Notes under the pieces: model-generated | Told to the model about the DNA's origin: nothing | The model's input: the letters and a program-made list of their open reading frames with translations, nothing else | Database searches by the model: none | Program-made: the position numbers and the translations under genes | Part shown: piece after piece, positions 62,574 to 64,000 of the stretch | Layout: every line of letters begins with the position of its first letter | How positions within the stretch are numbered: the first letter of the stretch is position 1 | From: Actinomycetaceae bacterium | GTDB taxonomy: Bacteria; Actinomycetota; Actinomycetes; Actinomycetales; Actinomycetaceae | Direction: 5' to 3' | DNA: 64,000 nucleotides | Assembly: GCA_030527545.1 (NCBI GenBank) | Contig: JAUNAP010000002.1 | Span: forward strand, 186,001-250,000

Positions 62574-64000
62574 ATGCAGCTCATCGCAGCACCGTTTCCG
62601 CTACTGAGCCTCCTCGTGGCGGTTCCCGCCCTGGGCGCCCTTGCGCTCGGGCTTTTCCGCCCGCTGAAGGCCGTAGCGAAGCCCCTCGGGCTTGGAATTT
62701 CCCTCCTCGTGCTCGCCGGCACGATCTGGGCGGCCTGCCTGTTCGACTATGCGCAGGCCGGCTCCTACCAGCTCGCCGAAACGCACCGCTGGATCGGCGC
62801 GATCGGCGCCTCGTGGGCGCTCGGTATCAACGGCCTCGGCCTGGCCATGATCGGCCTATCGGCCATCCTCGTGCCCATCACGCTTCTCGCTGGTTGGGAC
62901 GAGGATAGGCGCGGGGAAGTCAGCGGCTTCGTGGCCCTCACCCTGGCCGCGGAGGCCTTCATGGTCCTCATTTTTGCCGCTCGCGACGTCTTCCTTTTCT
63001 ACGTGGCGTTCGAGGCCATGCTCGTGCCCATGTACTTCCTCATCGGACGTTTCGGGTGGGACCGGGTTGCGGCCAAGGCCGCCGCGCTCAAGTTCCTGCT
63101 CTACTCCCTGGCGGGCGGCCTCGTCATGCTCGCGGGCGTCATCGCGCTCTACACCGTGGCGCCGAGCGATCACGACCAGTACCTCATCGAGAACCTCGCC
63201 GGCAAGCTGCAGGCCAGCCCCGGCATGGAGATGTTCATCTTCGTGACGTTCTTCATCGCGTTTGCCGTCAAGGCGCCGATGGTGCCCGTGCACACGTGGC
63301 TCGCCGACACGGCGGCACAGGCACGTCCGGGGACGTCGACGCTCCTCGTTGGTGTTCTCGACAAGATCGGCACGTTCGGGATGATCTCCCTGTGTCTGCC
63401 GCTCTTCCCCTCCGCGTCCGCGCATGCCGCCCCGGTTATCGTCGTCTTGGCGATCATCTCGATTTGGTGGGGTGCCCTCGCGGCGCTCGCCCAGAAGGAC
63501 CTCATGCGGCTCATCTCGTTCACGTCCGTGTCCCACTTCGGGATCATGGTCATGGGTATCTTCATCGGATCCCAGATGGCTCTCACCGGCGCCATGGTCT
63601 ACATGGTGGCCCATGGCCTATCGATTGCCGGGCTGTTCCTCATCGGTGGGTTCCTCACCGAGCGGGCGGGTACGCGCGCCATCGACGATTTCGGGGGCAT
63701 GCGTCGCGTCGTGCCCGTACTTGCAGGTACCTTCCTCGTCGCCGGCCTCGCCGCGATCGCACTTCCGGGCCTGTCGGGCTTCGTACCCGAGCTCATGGTC
63801 CTCGTGGGTACCTTCGGTGTCTCGCCGTGGGCGGCGGGTATTGCGGTCGTCGCCGTCATCGCTGCGGCCCTCTACATTCTGCTGCCGTACCAGAAGATCT
63901 TCACGGGCCCGACGAATCCAGCTCGCCAGTCGGTGAGCGACGTCGGGTGGCGCGAGAAGCTCGGCGTCATCACGCCGCTCATCGTCCTCATGCTCATTGT
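62574..64000 (+). CDS. nuoM: NADH-quinone oxidoreductase subunit M (runs off the window)
   Basis: 475 codons visible from the ATG at 62574 (GGGAGGAACAAC upstream), open to the last base. Antiporter-like subunit: FYVAFEAMLVPMYFLIGRFGW with the pumping Glu, AVKAPMVPVHTWLADTAAQARPGTSTLLVGVLDKIG with conserved Lys and Pro, and KDLMRLISFTSVSHFGIMVMG. Only a short C-terminal part is missing; nuoN is expected beyond. Confidence 0.96.
   Translation, partial: MQLIAAPFPLLSLLVAVPALGALALGLFRPLKAVAKPLGLGISLLVLAGTIWAACLFDYAQAGSYQLAETHRWIGAIGASWALGINGLGLAMIGLSAILVPITLLAGWDEDRRGEVSGFVALTLAAEAFMVLIFAARDVFLFYVAFEAMLVPMYFLIGRFGWDRVAAKAAALKFLLYSLAGGLVMLAGVIALYTVAPSDHDQYLIENLAGKLQASPGMEMFIFVTFFIAFAVKAPMVPVHTWLADTAAQARPGTSTLLVGVLDKIGTFGMISLCLPLFPSASAHAAPVIVVLAIISIWWGALAALAQKDLMRLISFTSVSHFGIMVMGIFIGSQMALTGAMVYMVAHGLSIAGLFLIGGFLTERAGTRAIDDFGGMRRVVPVLAGTFLVAGLAAIALPGLSGFVPELMVLVGTFGVSPWAAGIAVVAVIAAALYILLPYQKIFTGPTNPARQSVSDVGWREKLGVITPLIVLMLI

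Noticed and set aside
1..64000. tRNA, rRNA, riboswitch or CRISPR loci
   Set aside because: Intergenic gaps are short, and reading them on both strands showed no cloverleaf-like or repeat-spacer structure I could support.

Overview
This window is high-GC bacterial chromosome with dense gene packing and many GTG starts. It carries a complete-looking set of menaquinone genes plus a 13-gene nuo run, PspA/TPM and DUF3048 proteins, a bS22-type micro-ribosomal protein, and an LAxTG-anchored mucin-glycan hydrolase. Together these point to a host-associated actinomycete, probably in or near the Actinomycetaceae. The genus is not settled by the sequence.

Layout. 1-2.8 kb: the 5' part of a sugar ABC transporter lipoprotein under two LacI-type operators, a membrane-anchored lysozyme-like protein, and an unrecognised two-part protein. 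2.8-7.3 kb: hrpA. 7.3-8.6 kb: an unusual unit in which two signal-less peptides (44 and 40 aa) flank a secreted 205-aa protein, behind a structured leader. 8.6-12.5 kb: a degenerate alpha/beta hydrolase, a small anchored protein, a ferritin-like/VIT1 metal transporter, a TRIC-type channel and an exported HNH nuclease. 12.6-17.8 kb: hrpB, pgm and a family 2 glycosyltransferase. 18-22.8 kb: a sortase-anchored GH101 endo-alpha-N-acetylgalactosaminidase. 22.9-28 kb: trkA-type potassium regulator, an orphan adenylate-forming enzyme, a TPM protein and PspA. 28-30.7 kb: an amino-acid ABC transporter. 30.8-34 kb: lipB-lipA and the trkH-type potassium channel. 34.2-34.6 kb: an HTH protein and bS22.

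34.7-49.6 kb is a menaquinone region: menF, (htrA-like protease), menD-menC, a membrane protein, DUF3048 lipoprotein-menB-menE, menA, PLDc_N protein, HAD hydrolase, histidine phosphatase, menG and menJ. No menH was recognised. 49.7 kb to the window end is nuoABCDEFGHIJKL and most of nuoM, nearly all translationally coupled. The menaquinone enzymes make the quinone that complex I reduces, so the last 30 kb forms one respiratory module. A 26-bp palindrome lies in front of menJ-nuo.

At least ten genes begin exactly 6-7 nt after a TANNNT hexamer, the signature of leaderless actinobacterial mRNAs; this was used to choose several starts. Clear or likely hairpin terminators separate most transcription units. 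No tRNA, rRNA, CRISPR array, insertion sequence or prophage was seen.
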